Source: Rhizomys pruinosus
Taxonomy: Eukaryota; Chordata; Mammalia; Rodentia; Spalacidae
Direction of reading: 5' to 3'
DNA: 64,000 bases
Assembly: GCA_009823505.1 (NCBI GenBank)
Contig: VZQC01001016.1
Coordinates: forward strand, 4,335 to 68,334
Shown here in pieces: positions 34,237 to 45,480 of this stretch. Positions within the stretch are counted from its first letter, which is position 1, and the number at the start of each line of letters is the position of its first letter. The notes beneath the pieces were generated by a model, which did not search any database, was not told where the DNA came from, and was given only the letters and a program-made list of their open reading frames with translations. A program made the position numbers and the translations under genes.

Positions 34237-34383
34237 TCAATTTTTTCCTATTATTATTATTATTAATTATTATTATTATTATTATTGAGTCAGGTTTTCC
34301 TTTGTATCTAGACTGTCCTTGAATTGGTGATCTTTCTATTCTCCCAAATGCTGGAATTATGAGTATGCACCAGTACAATCAGC
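34237..34383 (-). mobile_element. B1 SINE, highly diverged, (TTA)n tail
   Basis: TTA/ATT array at 34250-34288 followed by weak B1 text ('agactgtccttgaattgg', 'caaatgctggaattatgag'). Confidence 0.65.
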
Positions 34384-34557
34384 TCTTTCTAATTTCCCAG
34401 TTCATGTAGGTGTATATTTATTTGATAGGACTTGTGGGATTCCTTATTCTGTAGTTGAGATAGACCTTAGATCATATCTATTCTTCTCCAGGAACAGCAA
34501 TCCTTTATTTCCACAGTCAGCCTTAATGACAGGTAAACCATAGGGAGTAAATCAAGA

Positions 34558-34560
34558 TAT

Positions 34561-34603
<43 letters not shown>

Positions 34604-34745
34604 TTATTTTGAGACAGGGTCTCCCTGTAGCCCCAGCTGGCTTAGAACTTGCTATGTAGGCCAGGCTGGCTTTGAACTCATAGAGATCCCCCTGCCTCTG
34701 CCTCCCAAGTGCTGGAATTAAAGGCCTGCACTGCCATGGCCAGCT
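34558..34745 (-). mobile_element. B1 SINE with (TTTA)n tail
   Basis: About 12 TTTA units at 34560-34605 and then a full B1. Confidence 0.93.
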
Positions 34746-35900
34746 ATGACATATTTTTAAAGTATGATTTTTATTTTTATTTTCTGAAAATAACTTTGGG
34801 CTCTTTTCTCAACTTTCAGTAGCAAAAGGAAAACAGATACATTTGTGTTAGGAGATTTATACAGAGGTCTTAGTTGGAGTGGATGGTATGTAGGATAGAG
34901 CAGTCTGTGTAGGTTTAGTGTTATGGAGCTACTCAGCAGACACTTGAATATGGTCAGAGAGATGAGGAACATGCTTTATGTGAGGGATAAATGATTAAGA
35001 TTATTGAAGAGATAGGGAAATCTAGTGTGTTGCATTGTCTTTGCCTGAGTTAAGGAAACACCATAGTAGAAACATCAATGTGGAAATAGAAAGGCAAAGA
35101 GGATACTTTATGATGCACTGGGCTTATTGGACCTGTGGGATTTGTGTGGAAAATAATGGAAATGGAGTATCCAATTCCTAGACTTAGGAGGGAAAACTGT
35201 CTTTGATATCATAAAGTTCAGAATATTCAGCAAAGGGACCCAGTTAAGGTTAAAGCACTTGTGGAGATCACGCAGGTGCAATTTGTGCAGCTAAAACTAG
35301 TAGTAAAGATAGTGTTATAGAAGGCTAATGCTCAAGGGGAAAAATTGAAAGAATTAGGTATCAAGGTTGAAGTAACAGAATTATATATCAGATTACAAAG
35401 TATATAAGTGAGTGAAGTCTCATATAAGAATGGGTCATTCAATGTGCTAGACAAGGCAAGAGCGCTGTTGTGAAGTGTTTTTAGGAACCTGGGTCCATGT
35501 AGAGTGTTGCCAAGAGTCTGGGGTCTTTTGTTGGGATTTGCCTTCACTGAGGGTAAGGAGGAAGGCTTTATCCTCTTTCTCTGAGATAAATCTTGTACAG
35601 CAGCTTATCAGACTCCGTCTTTTTGAATACTGCTCCAGTCTAGGGATGTCTGAAAGGCAGAATAAGCCACTGATACCTTAAGTTTTAGTGAGTGATGTCC
35701 TTTGGCTCTGCTTTATGTCAGCGAATGTTTCTATAGCAGTAATGACAACGAGGGCAGACATGGCTGGTATGGCACTGTTGCGTGTAGAGGACCTGGGAGG
35801 AACAGACTGCATGGTCTGTTTATGTTTCAGACATTGAATCTGTGCTTGTTGAGCACTAACTAGTAACTGAATAATTAGTTTTCTGCCCAATATTCAACTT
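34746..35900. other. Unassigned stretch
   Basis: No gene recognised. The general wording of 35000-35550 is reminiscent of ERVL/MaLR internal sequence, but no conserved motif is readable. Confidence 0.3.
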
Positions 35901-35904
35901 TCTT

Positions 35905-35985
35905 ATTTATTTTTTGCAGTAGTGGAGATTGAACATGGGGCCTTGTGCCTGATAAGCAATGTTCTACTATCAAGCAGCCTGTGCA
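35905..35985 (-). mobile_element. ID/B4-like SINE fragment
   Basis: Reverse complement of an ID body: 'gtggagattgaacatggggccttg' in two parts, then 'caatgttctactatcaagc'. Confidence 0.55.
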
Positions 35986-36100
35986 GATCCGTCTTTGCCT
36001 AATATTTTATGCATAAATGTTCTTGGGAAACTTCCTTCCATTGTTGACCATGAGTCAGCATTGGATTCAGTTATATAACTTTGGTCTCTGGGAACATATT

Positions 36101-36318
36101 TCTTTTCTTTTCTTTTCTTTTCTTTTCTTTTCTTTTCTTTTCTTTTCTTTTCTTTTCTTTTCTTTCTTTCTTTCTTTTTTTTTGACAGGGTCTCCCTAGT
36201 CCCATTCCACTTGGAAGTCACTATGTGGATCAGTCAGGCTGGCCTTGATCTTAGAGATCCTCCTGCCTCTGCCTCCCAGGGGCCAGGACTAAAGGTGGGC
36301 ACCACCACACCCACCTGG
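36101..36318 (-). mobile_element. B1 SINE with (TTTTC)n tail
   Basis: About 65 bp of TTTTC at 36101-36165, a short TTTC run, then a diverged B1. It lies 190 bp 5' of the second OR coding exon. Confidence 0.9.
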
Positions 36319-36504
36319 CAAAATATCTCAATAATACATTAAATGACTAAAACTTTGGCAAATGCTTATTAATAAAGAGAAGAGGAGAGGGATAAATTGA
36401 TGATTTCTGAAAGGGGAGGCGAACCTGGGGAAGTCTGTGTAGATCATTGTAAACACTCAGCAATGGCATTTTTATTTTCAGTTTATGAGAATCATTTAAC
36501 CATA

Positions 36505-37452
36505 ATGGACTCATTCAACTCGAGCAGCTTCAATCCCAGCCATTTCATTCTCCTGGGAATCCCAGGTCTGGAGAAGTTCCACATCTGGATTGGGATTCCC
36601 TTGTTTATCATATACCTGATGGCCTTTGCAGGTAACGGTGTCCTCCTCCACCTCATTCTCACAGAGTGCAGTCTGCACGAGCCCATGTTCTTTTTCCTGT
36701 CCATGCTGGCTGCTACTGACCTCATCCTCTGTAATACATGTGTTCCAAAAACCTTCAGCATCTTCTGTCTGGGTCCGCAGGAGATCACGTTTCCTGGATG
36801 CCTTACTCAGATGTTTTTCCTGCACTTCAGCTTTGCCATGGATTCTGCCGTCCTTCTGGCCATGGCATTTGATCGTTATGTTGCTATCTGCTTCCCTCTA
36901 AGATACACCACCATCCTCACCCGCCAGATTATTACTAAGATTGTGGTGGCTGCCATCTGCAGGAGCTTTTGTATTATCTTCCCGTGTGTGTTCCTGTTAA
37001 AGCGACTGCCTTTCTGCCGAACGCTCATCGTTCCCCACACATACTGTGAGCACATCGGCATTGCTCGGATGGCCTGTGCGGACATCTCAATCAACATCTG
37101 GTATGGCTTTGCGGTGCCTATAATGACTGTCATGTCAGATCTGATCCTGATTGGCATCTCCTACGCTATCATCCTTCGTGCTGTCTTTAACCTTCCATCC
37201 CGAGATGCCCGCCAGAAAGCCCTTAGCACCTGTGGTTCCCATGCTTGCGTCATTCTTCTGTTCTACACACCAGCCGTATTCTCCGTCCTCGCTCACCGTT
37301 TTGGTCACAACATTCCTCATTCCTTCCACATACTGTTTGCCAACCTCTACGTAGCCATCCCTCCAGCGATCAACCCAGTCATCTATGGAGTCAAGACCAA
37401 GCAGATTCGTGACAAAATTAGCCTCCTTTTCTTTCCCAAAGTAAGCCATTGA
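36505..37452 (+). CDS. Class I olfactory receptor, OR52 family (OR52B-like)
   Basis: Odorant-sensing seven-helix receptor of olfactory neurons coupling to the Golf/cAMP pathway; ligand unknown. 315 residues, uninterrupted. The frame is open upstream to a TTG at 36397, but the ATG at 36505 is chosen. It gives the family N-terminus (N5-S-S glycosylation site, then LLGIPGLE) and lies 23 nt after a good splice acceptor, tttttattttcag ending at 36481, as expected for the single coding exon of an OR. Seen: TM1 GN (43-44), LHEPM (57-61), C99, intact DRY (123-125), ECL2 cysteines C171, C181 and C191, KALSTCGSH, and NPVIY (290-294). All diagnostic residues are present, so it is probably functional. 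It is the close paralogue of the 18.8-kb receptor, in the same orientation about 17 kb away. Confidence 0.95.
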   Translation: MDSFNSSSFNPSHFILLGIPGLEKFHIWIGIPLFIIYLMAFAGNGVLLHLILTECSLHEPMFFFLSMLAATDLILCNTCVPKTFSIFCLGPQEITFPGCLTQMFFLHFSFAMDSAVLLAMAFDRYVAICFPLRYTTILTRQIITKIVVAAICRSFCIIFPCVFLLKRLPFCRTLIVPHTYCEHIGIARMACADISINIWYGFAVPIMTVMSDLILIGISYAIILRAVFNLPSRDARQKALSTCGSHACVILLFYTPAVFSVLAHRFGHNIPHSFHILFANLYVAIPPAINPVIYGVKTKQIRDKISLLFFPKVSH

Positions 37453-37675
37453 CATGACACAGGGTTTGGGAAAGAAAGCAGGCAACCATAGTGATTTTGG
37501 AGTGCGTCTCATTTCTTAAGCAGGAATACACACAATGTTGACTTAAATATACATCACATTGTAGAAATCTACTGTGTGACAGGAAGTAGGGAACATGAAC
37601 CAAATTAGAGATAAGGTACACACCTTTGCATGCAGAGATGGATGATAGGGAGATGGAGATTTACTTATAATTACT

Positions 37676-37850
37676 TCCTTTGGGCTAAGATCAGATGTGT
37701 TTTCAGAAAGGAAAAGTCCGAGATGTACAGATTAGTATGTTGGATACGTGAAATGTGGACAGCCTTCTCTTATAAGCCAGTTAAAATAAATAAAAAAAAC
37801 CTCACGATCTGGCATAGTTTTGTAGGATATTTTACAGGTAGGAGTAGGAA
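37676..37850 (+). repeat. Local duplication 3' of the OR, copy 1
   Basis: Starts 'ctttgggctaagatcag' and runs through 'ttttcagaaagg', 'gtgaaatgtggaca' and 'aacctcacgatctggc' to 'ggagtag'. The partner starts at 38256. Confidence 0.9.
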
Positions 37851-38255
37851 GCAGCAAATGATCACACTTTTTAAAGAATATTATGGGAAAAATTAAATCT
37901 CCAAGATAGTAGCTTCTGAATTACAGTGAGTATCTGAAAATTTAAACTTCAGATTTGCTTCTTCTTGAATGCACCTCTGCCACCTGTAATGGTTCTCTGG
38001 AGATTCCATACCTAACAAATCTTGTCTATGTCCAAGTCCGTGGACTTGGTTCTTGTGATTTTCTGAGTTAAAGGTAGCATATTTATCAACCACATAACTT
38101 GATTAACATGAGTTGTTTCCCCTAAAACTTTCCATGTCTCATATTAAAATATTCATTATCTCTGCTTATAGCTATATCTTCAGCCTGAGCCAGATCTTCT
38201 TTGAGGAGTTTCGACTTTTGGTACAATGTTATTTTCTGTAAAAACAAAACTTTCT

Positions 38256-38690
38256 TGTTCTTTGGGCTAAGATCAGGTGCATTTTCAGAAAAGAAAAGTC
38301 CAACATGTGTAGATTAAAATGTTGAAGACGGGGCTGGAGAGATGGCCTAGCGGCAAGAGCGCCGACCGCTCTTACAGAGGACCCGGGTTCGATCTGCAGC
38401 ACCCACATGTCAGCCGGGAACCATCTGAAACTCCAATTTCAGGAGAACTCCAGTTCCAGGGGAATCCGACACCTTCTGCTGACCTCCGCGGCATTGCACG
38501 ACACAGGCGCACAAACTTGCATGCAGACAGTACATTCGTACACATATAGAAATAAATAAAATTTTAAAAAAATTAAAAAAATGTTGAAGACATGAAATGT
38601 GGGCAGTCTACCTTCATAAACCAATTAAAACAGGTAAGTAAAAACCTCAGGGCCCGGCATATGTTTGCAGAATGCTTTACAGCTAAGAGT
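38256..38690 (+). repeat. Local duplication 3' of the OR, copy 2 (B2-interrupted)
   Basis: Same block order as 37676-37850 ('ctttgggctaagatcagg', 'ttttcagaaaag', 'atgaaatgtgggca', 'aacctcagggcccggc', 'agagtagaata'), split by a B2. The B2 is absent from copy 1, so it inserted after the duplication. Confidence 0.9.
38330..38577 (+). mobile_element. B2 SINE, duplication-bearing subfamily
   Basis: Perfect 14-bp direct repeat AAAATGTTGAAGAC at 38316-38329 and 38578-38591. Carries the internal 17-bp duplication. Confidence 0.95.
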
Positions 38691-38990
38691 AGAATACTCT
38701 GTTGCCTCTGTAGACACACTGTTGCTATCATTATTCCTGAGTTTTGTATCTTTATGGATGACCCTTTAATAACTCAGTGCAGCAGATTGTATTTTCCAAG
38801 GATGGTCACAACAGTATCTTTGACCCTCCCACCATACTTTCTGTATTGTAAACTTCTTGCCACTCCTACATCAATACTTACAGTCTAACCTCTTTTTCTT
38901 GAGTTTAGGCTGGACTGAAGGATTCCCTCACAACTAGTATTCCATGGAAGTGCCATTTCAAGGGCTTCTAAGATTTGGTAATAACATGTC

Positions 38991-39144
38991 TTTTTTTAAT
39001 GGTCTTTTTGAGGCAGGGTCTCCCTGTAGCCCCAGCTGTCCTGGAACTCACTCTGTAGACCAGGCTGGCCTTGAACTCACAGAGATCTGCCTGCCTCTGC
39101 CTCCTGAGTGCTAGGATTAAAGGCGCGCACCACCACGCCCTGCA
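38991..39144 (-). mobile_element. B1 SINE
   Basis: Near-consensus B1 flanked by 'acatgtctttt' / 'aaatgtctttt'. Confidence 0.93.
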
Positions 39145-39281
39145 TAAAATGTCTTTTCAGTTTCCATTGGTGTCTCCTAAAAGACTTGATCTAAGAAGAC
39201 TCCCCTTGTACCCATCTACCATGATATGCACATTCCAAGCAACACAGACAAGCCATTTCTAAATATGCTAGAGAACACCCC

Positions 39282-39493
39282 GATTGGATTGTGATCCCAG
39301 ACAATAGTAATATAATAATAGCTGATATCTGTGTTAGAAACTTAACTTTGAGATCCAGTCCAATGGAGATTCTACAAAGATTGGATTGTGATCCCAGACA
39401 ATAGTAATATAATATATAATATAATATAATAGTAATATAATATATCTGTGTTAGAAACTTAACTTTGAGATCCAGTCCAATGGAGATTCTACA
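39282..39493. repeat. ~97-bp tandem duplication with internal AT expansion
   Basis: Unit 1 is 39282-39378 and unit 2 is 39379-39493. Both begin 'gattggattgtgatcccag' and end 'ccaatggagattctaca'. Unit 2 has an extra 'ataatataat'-type expansion near 39415-39440. Confidence 0.95.
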
Positions 39494-39506
39494 TACTTAT
39501 AGCAGC

Positions 39507-39842
39507 ATATTAGTTACTTTTCTGTTGTGATAAAATACCTTGGCCAAGGCCACTTATAGAAGGAAGAACTTGTTTGGGATTGTGGTTCCGGAGGGGAAGT
39601 ATGGCAACGGGTAGCAGCCAGGCAGCTGGACACGAAAGCTGAGAGCTAGTATCTTCAGCACAGACAGGAAGTTGTGAGGGGACAAGATGTGGCACCAGAG
39701 TATAAATTCTCAAAGCCCCCTCCCCTGCATGCTTCCTCTATCAAGGGCCACACTTCCTATTCTTCCACAAATAGCGCCACCATTTGGGGAACAAGTATTC
39801 AAATCTGTGAGCCCATGGGGGACATAGCCCATTCAAAACACG
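39507..39842 (-). mobile_element. MaLR-type LTR (ORR1/MT-like)
   Basis: Antisense landmarks: 'ttacttttctgttgtgataaaatacc', in parts, then 'ggccacacttcctattc' and 'cccatgggggacatagcccattc'. No direct repeat found. Confidence 0.65.
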
Positions 39843-39876
39843 ACAAGTATTAATACATAATGTAAAAAATGTAATC

Positions 39877-40104
39877 GGGGCTGGAGAGATGGCCTAGCGG
39901 TTAAGAGTGCCGACCGCTCTTACAGAGGATCCGGGTTCGATCCCCAGCACCCACATGGCGGCCGAGAACCATCTGAAACTCCAATTCCAGGAGAACTCCA
40001 GTTCCAGGGGAATCCGACACCCTCTTCTGACCTCCGCGGCGTTGCACGACACGGGTGCACACACTTGCATGCAGACAGTACATTCATACACATACAGAAA
40101 TTAA
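39877..40104 (+). mobile_element. B2 SINE, duplication-bearing subfamily
   Basis: Perfect direct repeat AAAAAATGTAATC at 39864-39876 and 40105-40117. Close to the consensus of the window's young copies. Confidence 0.96.
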
Positions 40105-40117
40105 AAAAAATGTAATC

Positions 40118-41065
40118 AATTCATGAGTGCATTTAGCCAAGAACTGTTAGAATACTAAAAGTACAATACTATTTTGCCATATGTGAAGAGGTACAGAAAT
40201 GAGATGAAAATGAAATTATTTGGTCTCGAGCAGAATTTAGAATAAATACAGAAGTGTAGCCTGGCTAGCTTCAAATCAAAATGGCTCCCTTCCCCTCCAG
40301 CATTTCCCAATGACAAAAGACTCTCCACATAAAGCAAGACCTCTGGTTATGGTATCATCTCTATTAAGAGATGGTAAGAATTTTCCTCAGTAAAAACAGA
40401 AATATTTAAATGTGGATCTTTTTAACTGGAGAAAGAAACTGCTGAGGATCTTGAAATATTTTCCTATAGCATCATAAATCTTAGCTAAAATCAGACCATA
40501 GCCAATCTGGAAAGCACATGTGAGTATGATTTCTGTATAATAAACTTAAGATAGTCACAGAGAACTCAGAGTTTCAGGAGAAAAGTTTATGACAGTACCT
40601 TCAGTTTCTCCTTAAACAGGTATAGGCCCTGCAGAGTGAACAATAATTTTTTTGAGCCTAAGACATTCTCCAGCAGAGGGCAGGCTGGAAAAAAAAACTC
40701 AGATGTAAGAAAAGGTCACTTCTCAATGAAAAATGAAGTAGACATAGAATACACAATGGCCTAGAAGCTGTAGCCAAGTCATGATCATTTCCAGAGAGTA
40801 AGATTAGGTCTTTACCAATATAGTTACCATTATAGTCCTTTCATATTATTTTACATTCAAGTATCCATTGAAGCCATCCTATCTCAGCACCACCATTAGG
40901 TGCTGGCTGTAAAAGACAAACCAATTGTTTTCTTCACAGTTATTCAAAAAGAGAAAAAAAAACTGCATTCAAAGATCTGTGGGCAAGGAAATTAACTCAA
41001 GGGGTTTTATTTATGCTTTACATTTATTTTTTGAATTAATAATCATACATATTTACCAGGTAAAT
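40118..41065. other. Unassigned stretch
   Basis: A-rich, no gene or repeat recognised. Confidence 0.4.
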
Positions 41066-41069
41066 AAGT

Positions 41070-41600
41070 TTTATTTATTTATTTTAACTTATTGAGCTCA
41101 ATTAATGCTATCCTTATGTGCATAGTGTAGGGTCTTCCACTGGGGTGAGGGCAACTTACCATGGCGAACCCCACAAAGAAAAATAACTCCCCTTCCACTA
41201 GCATCCAGCTATCAATTGCTGAAAGCTCCTCAGTTATATGTGGTGCCTTGACAATCACTTACCCATTGATACTGGAATTAACAAATATTTTATTTATTTT
41301 TATTTTATGTGTATGCATATATCGCCTGCATGAATAAAGCCTGTGGAGGCTAGAGAGGGCATTGGATTCCCTCAAACTGAAATTTCAGACAGTTGTTAGC
41401 TGCCGTGTGAGTGCTGGGAATTGAACGAGGGTCCTTCAGAAGAGCAGTCAGTGCTCTTAACCACTGAGCCATCTCTAGCTCCCCACACTGGCTTGATCTT
41501 TTGCAGGTTTTGTGTAGGTGGCCAGAGTTGCTGTGAGTTCATGTATGCAACAACCACATCATGTCCAGAAGACAGAACCATGACGTTTTGATTCTTTCCC
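41070..41600 (-). mobile_element. Probable L1 3' UTR, antisense, B2-interrupted
   Basis: 'attgagctcaattaatgc', 'aaaaataactccccttcc', 'gctcctcagttatatgtgg', then after the B2 'gttgctgtgagttcatgtatgc' and 'catgtccagaagac'. This matches the order of antisense L1 3' UTR blocks at 50400-50760. Confidence 0.55.
41286..41483 (-). mobile_element. B2 SINE
   Basis: Diverged reverse-complement B2 inside the L1 3' UTR text; tail 'tattttatttatttttatttta' on the left. Confidence 0.88.
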
Positions 41601-41754
41601 CTTCCTATATTTGCTCTGATGAGATACGTAACACCAAGCCTCCCCTTACTCAGTCATTACATTGTATCTATCCATTTCCAACCTCTCCCCCTTCTCCATT
41701 CTCTATATTCCAATCTTTGGAACTATTCTACACTCACCTTGTATGAGATATGAT

Positions 41755-41999
41755 CTTTTTTGTTTTAACTTTTTTTTTTTTTTATGTGTATGAATGTATT
41801 GTCTGCATGCAGGTCTTCGCACCCGTGTCGTGCGATGCCGCGGAGGTCAGAAGAGGGTCTCAATTCTCCTGGAACTGGATTTCCCCTGGAACTGGAGTCA
41901 CGGACGGTTCTCAGCCGCCATGTGGGTACTGGGGATCAAACCCGGGTCATCTGCAAGAGCGGTCGGCGCTCTTAACCCCTAGGCCATCCCTCCAGCCCA
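41755..41999 (-). mobile_element. B2 SINE, duplication-bearing subfamily (variant)
   Basis: Direct repeat AGATATGAT at 41746-41754 and 42000-42008. The internal repeat is present, with a rearranged variant of the first unit ('ctcctggaactggatttcccc'). Confidence 0.93.
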
Positions 42000-42479
42000 A
42001 GATATGATATTTTAGTAAATCCCAGAGTGGCAATAATAGCTTGGAGTCTTAAAGAAGTAGTAAATGTATTTTTGGTTGTAGGGAGAGATATGTGTGATTG
42101 TGGTTAGAGGATAAACTACTGCAGGTTATATTTTCCAAGAATGAAGAAAATAACATCTTGTATCCCACATGCTTATCTTCAGTCTTATCTAACACTCCTT
42201 CAAGGTAGTCTGAGTCTTCCCTTTGTCTCCGGACTTGTCTTATTATTTCTTGGAAAAGGGAAATGCCATTTGGGGATATTTGAAACCATTATAATAAACT
42301 TTGCAGCTTTCTATTCGACGTATTGGAGCATTTACATTTTGGGTACTTTCTTGTACACAGCCACCATGATGTGAGACTCTCAAGTCATATGGAAAGACTC
42401 ATAGACCTAGGTGAACTTCTACTTAGTACCAGCATCCAATGTATTAATTTGGGTCAAGTTTGGTCCTGATTATAACTCT

Positions 42480-42830
42480 GTCAGAACTCTACAGAAGAGG
42501 GGGTAGAAAGATTGTAAGAGACAGGGGAGGAGGTACATGCTCATAATGGAACACAGTCTTACAGGCTCCTGGGACCTTGCTCATATGAATCTACAACAAT
42601 GGTGTCAGCATGCACAAGACCCATGCAAACTCAAGCAGACAAAAACATAGATCTGTGGAAATGGGCAGCAGGCCGCAATCTCAGTCGAAGAATTATTGAC
42701 AATTGATTAGTTCTGGGTGAGGAAGAGCTGATCCTCTTAAAAGGAAAGACTCTAGATAGACTGAGCAGACCCCAGTGGATGAACTTGCATGGAGGGATGT
42801 CTGGCTAAGAAACATGTGGAAAAAGCAAAT
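42480..42830 (+). mobile_element. L1 3' UTR fragment
   Basis: 'agaagagggggtagaaagattgtaag', in parts, then 'gtcagcatgcacaagacccatg' blocks, 'ttgattagttctgggtgagg' and 'accccagtggatg'. The same order occurs at 61260-61560. Confidence 0.6.
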
Positions 42831-43077
42831 TATCTGAGTGAAAACCCGCAGTTAGTATTATTTCAGTGTTGTTTCTGCTATAGGAACACAAATCAGAAGA
42901 TTTACGTAAAGAAGTTCTCAAACTCACACAATAAAAATTTCCTTTATTCATAAATGTTCTAATGTGTCCATTTCAATGACATTGTTCATTGAGTGCTTCA
43001 AACTGTACAAACCAGGCTAGTGATTTTGAGAAAAATCATTAGATATCATGAGTTATAGTTCTCAAGAAATTCATTTG

Positions 43078-43212
43078 AACTAGGCATGATGATCCATGCC
43101 TTTAACTCAAACATTTAGGAGGCAGGTGTGTCTCTGACTCCAAGACCAGCCTGGTATACATATCAAGTTCCAAGCCAGGCAGGACAGCATAGGAGGATTC
43201 TGTCTCCAAAAA
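43078..43212 (+). mobile_element. B1 SINE, old, plus orientation
   Basis: 'aggcatgatgatccatgcc', 'aggaggcaggtgtg', 'agaccagcctggtatac', 'ctgtctccaaaaaa'. The only near-complete B1 I see on the plus strand. Confidence 0.8.
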
Positions 43213-43214
43213 AT

Positions 43215-43790
43215 ATTTCTTTTTCAAGTGATATGGATGACAAATATTATGAAATCATAGAGGTTGCAACACATTATGGGTTTAAATTTAATTGGTATAT
43301 TGGTTGCCCTAGTTTGCAAATATCAAGGATGGTGTTAAAAACTGTCACAATAAAAAAATGAAGGACTCTTTATATATCTTTAGTTAGTGAAATGATGATT
43401 TTCGGTTTTCATCAACTATAAAGATAGAAATTATTTTGAGACAGAAATAATTATTTATAGCATAGAGATAACTTACAATACATCTCCTCATGTATAATAG
43501 CTAATTATCTTACTAACAAAACTTTGGAAAATAGTATTTTTATATTTTCTAACTTCATTCCGATATTATAATGTGATACTGTCAATCTTTCCATAAACAA
43601 CAATCTGTGAATCACTAACATTCTTCCTGACATAAATTAACATGATGCCTTGAAAATGCAAACGGAGCAATGTATTTTAATCTAGAAAGAAGGAAATTGC
43701 CAAGTGAGATTACCACAATGAAAGAACATTCTAATAGACTGAGCAATTATAACTTTCCATGACTGTATAAACTGTATGAACTTTTTAACA
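43215..43790. other. Unassigned AT-rich stretch
   Basis: No gene or repeat recognised. Confidence 0.4.
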
Positions 43791-44908
43791 CAGGTACAAC
43801 AGAAGTTTTCAGAAGGCATGCTACACACCGAAGAGAAAGATAAACACAAATTTTATACAACAGCAAAGAATCAACCATGTGAGAACAGCTGTAAAAATAA
43901 TACAAACTAACAAAATTAATAACATACAGGAAAACTTTTCCCTTGTGGTTCCAAGTGCTGTTTTCCTATGTTCTACAATCAAAGGAGCCAGATTAACAGA
44001 TTGGATTAAAATCAAGATAAATCTACTTGGTGGTTCCAAGAAACGCATCTCTACACAGAAAAATTCAGGAACACACTGAAAGGATAGAGAGTGGAATGAT
44101 TAGCAAATGCAACAGGAAAAGAAGCAAGTGTTCCTATTTAATATCTGACAAAAGAGACTTCAAATAAAACCTGTCCAGAGATAGTGAATGTCACTTCAAA
44201 CTGACTAAGGGAACATTAAACTCAAAATGTGTATACAACAAATAAAAGATTATGAAATTCATTACACAAGCACTGATTGATGGAAAAATAGAGATGAAGT
44301 TCCACATGATGATCATAGTGACTTTCAAACCCCACTCTCACCAATAGGCAAGTTGAGAAAACATGCAAACAGAGAAACTTCTGAGTTAAATAACATCAGA
44401 TCAAATGCACTTAATACTCATCTACAGATTATCCGGCCCCAAATCCCAGAAGACATACTCTCAGCAGCTCATGGAACTTCTCCTAAGATATATAATGGAA
44501 CACAAAACAAGAATTAGCAAACATTAAATTGTTTCCAATCCTATATCTAATGGCAATAGAATAAATCTGGAAACCAATAGCAAGAGAAATGACAGAAAAT
44601 TATGAACTATGGAAATTGAATTACGTACTATCAAATGAGGGGTGCCTCATCAAGAAGTCAAAGGAATTAGAACGATGCTTGGAATCAAGTGAAAATGAAA
44701 ACAAACCTTGCTAAACCCACTTGGTACAATGGCAGTTGTCCTATAAAGTAAGTTTATGGTTAAACAACATTAAGGATGAAAAGAAATCTCAAATAAATAA
44801 TTTAATATTCTATTTTATGGCTTTGAGAAAGGAGCAAGATAAGTCCCAAATCAATAGATTTACAGCAATAAAATAAAGAACTGAATAGAAATAAATGAAT
44901 TTCTTAAA
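43790..44908 (+). mobile_element. L1 fragment, ORF2 endonuclease region, decayed
   Basis: Sense-strand remnants of the ORF2 endonuclease: 'ttccaagaaacgcatctctac' (QETHL region), 'cagagaaacttctgagttaaa', 'agcagctcatggaacttc' (SAAHGT region). Many stops; the ends are eroded. Confidence 0.7.
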
Positions 44909-44919
44909 AGTTTAAATAA

Positions 44920-45146
44920 GCTGGGGCTGGAGAGATAGCCTAGAGGTTAAGAGCGCTCACTGCTCTTGCAGAGGACCCGGATTCCATCCCCAGCACCCAC
45001 ATGGCGGCTGAGAACCATCTTTAACTCCAGTTCCAGGAGAACTCCAGTTCCAGGGGAATCTGACACCCTCTTCTGACCTCCGTGGCATTGCAGGACACGG
45101 GTGCACAAACCTACATGCAGACAGTACATTCATACACATAAAAAAC
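44920..45146 (+). mobile_element. B2 SINE, duplication-bearing subfamily
   Basis: Direct repeat AGTTTAAATAA at 44909-44919 and 45147-45157. Inserted at the end of the old L1 fragment. Confidence 0.95.
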
Positions 45147-45195
45147 AGTTTAAATAATCAATGAACCAGAGTTTGTTTGCTGAAAATGTAAACAA

Positions 45196-45480
45196 GGCTA
45201 AAAAGCCTCTTTGGTAATGTTTGTCAGTTAACATTACTGGAGATAATAGCCTAGGGAAAGGGCCTGTGTGTGGAATTATTTACAGTTGGTTAGCCTCTAG
45301 GAAAACCTGAGAGGGATTATTGTGACTAGGTTAATTTAGGTATGATAGGCCACCCTAAAGTACAGTATTGGGACAGCATTCCCTGGGCCTGTGTCCATAT
45401 AAGGGAGAAAAGTAGCTGAGCACTAGCATTCATCAGTTTCTTTTTTCAGTCTGAAGAATAACTAAGACACAAGATTGTTT
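45196..45480 (+). mobile_element. ERVL-type LTR fragment, old
   Basis: 'gggcctgtgtgtggaatta', 'gtgactaggttaattta', 'gcattccctgggcctg', 'tagctgagcactagcattca' follow MT2-like order with extensive decay. Confidence 0.5.

Noticed and set aside
36397..36504. 36-residue N-terminal extension of the second OR
   Set aside because: It begins at TTG, has no OR similarity and lies upstream of a good splice acceptor.
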